Origin: Bacteroidales bacterium
GTDB lineage: Bacteria > Bacteroidota > Bacteroidia > Bacteroidales > UBA932
Assembly: GCA_017962375.1 (NCBI GenBank)
Contig: JAGCVJ010000003.1
Coordinates: 1 to 58,138, forward strand
Direction of reading: 5' to 3'
Length of the DNA: 58,138 bases
Part shown: in pieces, positions 57,540 through 58,138 of the stretch
How positions within the stretch are numbered: the first letter of the stretch is position 1
Layout: each line of letters opens with the position of its first letter
The notes under the pieces: model-generated
What the model was told of the DNA's origin: nothing
The model's input: the letters and a program-made list of their open reading frames with translations, nothing else
Databases searched by the model: none
Made by a program: the position numbers and the translations under genes

Positions 57540-58138
57540 ATGGATATAACTGGTTATTTGTTCTATCTTGTTCCTGCGGCATCGCTGATGGCCCTGATTT
57601 TTGCTTTTATCTTCTACCGCCAGATGCTCCGCCAGGATGAGGGAACGCCTAAGATGAGGGAAATTGCCTCGTATGTAAGGCAGGGGGCTATGGCTTACCT
57701 GAAACAGCAGTATAAAGTAGTGATCATAGTATTTTTGGTTCTGGCTGCCGTTTTCGCTTTCCTGGCCTACGGTCTGGGAATCCAGAACGGATGGGTTCCG
57801 TTCGCCTTCCTTACAGGAGGTTTCTTCAGCGGACTGGCCGGATTCATAGGAATGAAGACCGCTACCTACGCTTCCGCCCGTACAGCCAACGCGGCTCGTT
57901 CGTCTTTGAACAAGGGCCTGAAGGTGGCTTTCCGCAGCGGAGCGGTTATGGGACTTACTGTAGTAGGCCTTGGACTGCTGGACATTTCTATATGGTATAT
58001 GGTGCTTGACTATTTCATCAGGCCAGAAGACATGACCCAGAAGCTGACAATCATAACCACCACAATGCTGACCTTCGGAATGGGAGCTTCCACCCAGGCT
58101 CTGTTTGCCAGAGTGGGCGGCGGAATCTACACCAAGGC
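57540..58138 (+). CDS. hppA: Membrane-bound ion-pumping pyrophosphatase (3' end outside window)
   Basis: The frame is open from ATG 57540 to the window end (199 codons). It begins with a hydrophobic helix (YLFYLVPAASLMALIFAFIF), then IASYVRQGAMAYLKQQYK, the conserved first cytoplasmic motif of H+/Na+-translocating pyrophosphatases, and FSGLAGFIGMKTATYASART, typical of the family. It couples pyrophosphate hydrolysis to Na+ or H+ export. The catalytic DxxxxxxxD motifs lie beyond the window. The Lys/Ala residues that decide K+ dependence are also outside. Confidence 0.9.
   Translation, partial: MDITGYLFYLVPAASLMALIFAFIFYRQMLRQDEGTPKMREIASYVRQGAMAYLKQQYKVVIIVFLVLAAVFAFLAYGLGIQNGWVPFAFLTGGFFSGLAGFIGMKTATYASARTANAARSSLNKGLKVAFRSGAVMGLTVVGLGLLDISIWYMVLDYFIRPEDMTQKLTIITTTMLTFGMGASTQALFARVGGGIYTK

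Overview
The window is almost certainly from a member of the Bacteroidales (Bacteroidota), probably a gut or rumen lineage. The evidence is a SusC/SusD pair, secreted lipoproteins with Bacteroidota-style lipoboxes, many promoter matches to the Bacteroidota pattern (TTG or TTTG, about 20 bases, then TAnnTTTG), and phylum-typical gene order: parA-parB-DUF5683-lytic transglycosylase, bamD-rpoZ-recN and uppS-bamA-ompH-ompH. I cannot name a genus from sequence alone.

Layout. (1) Bases 1-2,520 form an AT-rich accessory patch. A gene module is present twice in tandem at an exact 1,185-base offset, with identical and diverged blocks alternating. It contains two overlapping reading frames that both look constrained, a 37-base direct repeat flanking a small gene, a 32-base palindrome, an XRE-type DNA-binding gene with a possible operator, and a helix-turn-helix remnant. 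(2) 2,486-3,960 holds two exported repeat proteins (ten CxxC zinc-ribbon motifs; MORN repeats). (3) 4,076-8,765 holds hpf, the leftward operon hpt-adk-obg-PAP2-lplA, and divergent purE. (4) 8,869-17,869 holds a helix-hairpin-helix/barrel protein and a leftward six-gene run: parA, parB, DUF5683, lytic transglycosylase, a NapH/NapG-like iron-sulfur protein and an iron-sulfur aldo/keto reductase. (5) 17,958-21,728 holds an AT-rich orphan, a lipid kinase, priA and tRNA-Phe with its own promoter and terminator. (6) 21,748-26,236 is a leftward operon: Asp/Glu racemase, dicarboxylate symporter, histidine acid phosphatase and an unknown exported protein. (7) 26,291-33,619 runs rightward: EamA exporter, rubrerythrin, gate-domain protein, thioredoxin reductase, bamD, rpoZ, recN, nagB. 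(8) 33,616-38,889 runs leftward: LysM/receptor fusion, purC, glycosyltransferase, OmpH lipoprotein, pdxJ. (9) 38,940-48,651 runs rightward: nadK, uppS, bamA, two ompH genes, korA, korB, gdhA. (10) 48,725-56,430 runs leftward: a BACON/FN3/M64 metallopeptidase with its own promoter, then susC-susD-lipoprotein. (11) murI and the 5' part of a membrane pyrophosphatase close the window.

Functionally most of the window is core: outer-membrane assembly (bamA, bamD, three OmpH/Skp proteins), wall growth (uppS, murI, transglycosylase), chromosome segregation and repair (parAB, priA, recN), redox and amino-acid metabolism (korAB, gdhA, trxB, rubrerythrin) and purine synthesis and salvage. The least explained parts are the duplicated module at the left end, the exported ten-motif zinc-ribbon protein beside the MORN protein, and the RagAB-like importer locus next to a secreted peptidase.
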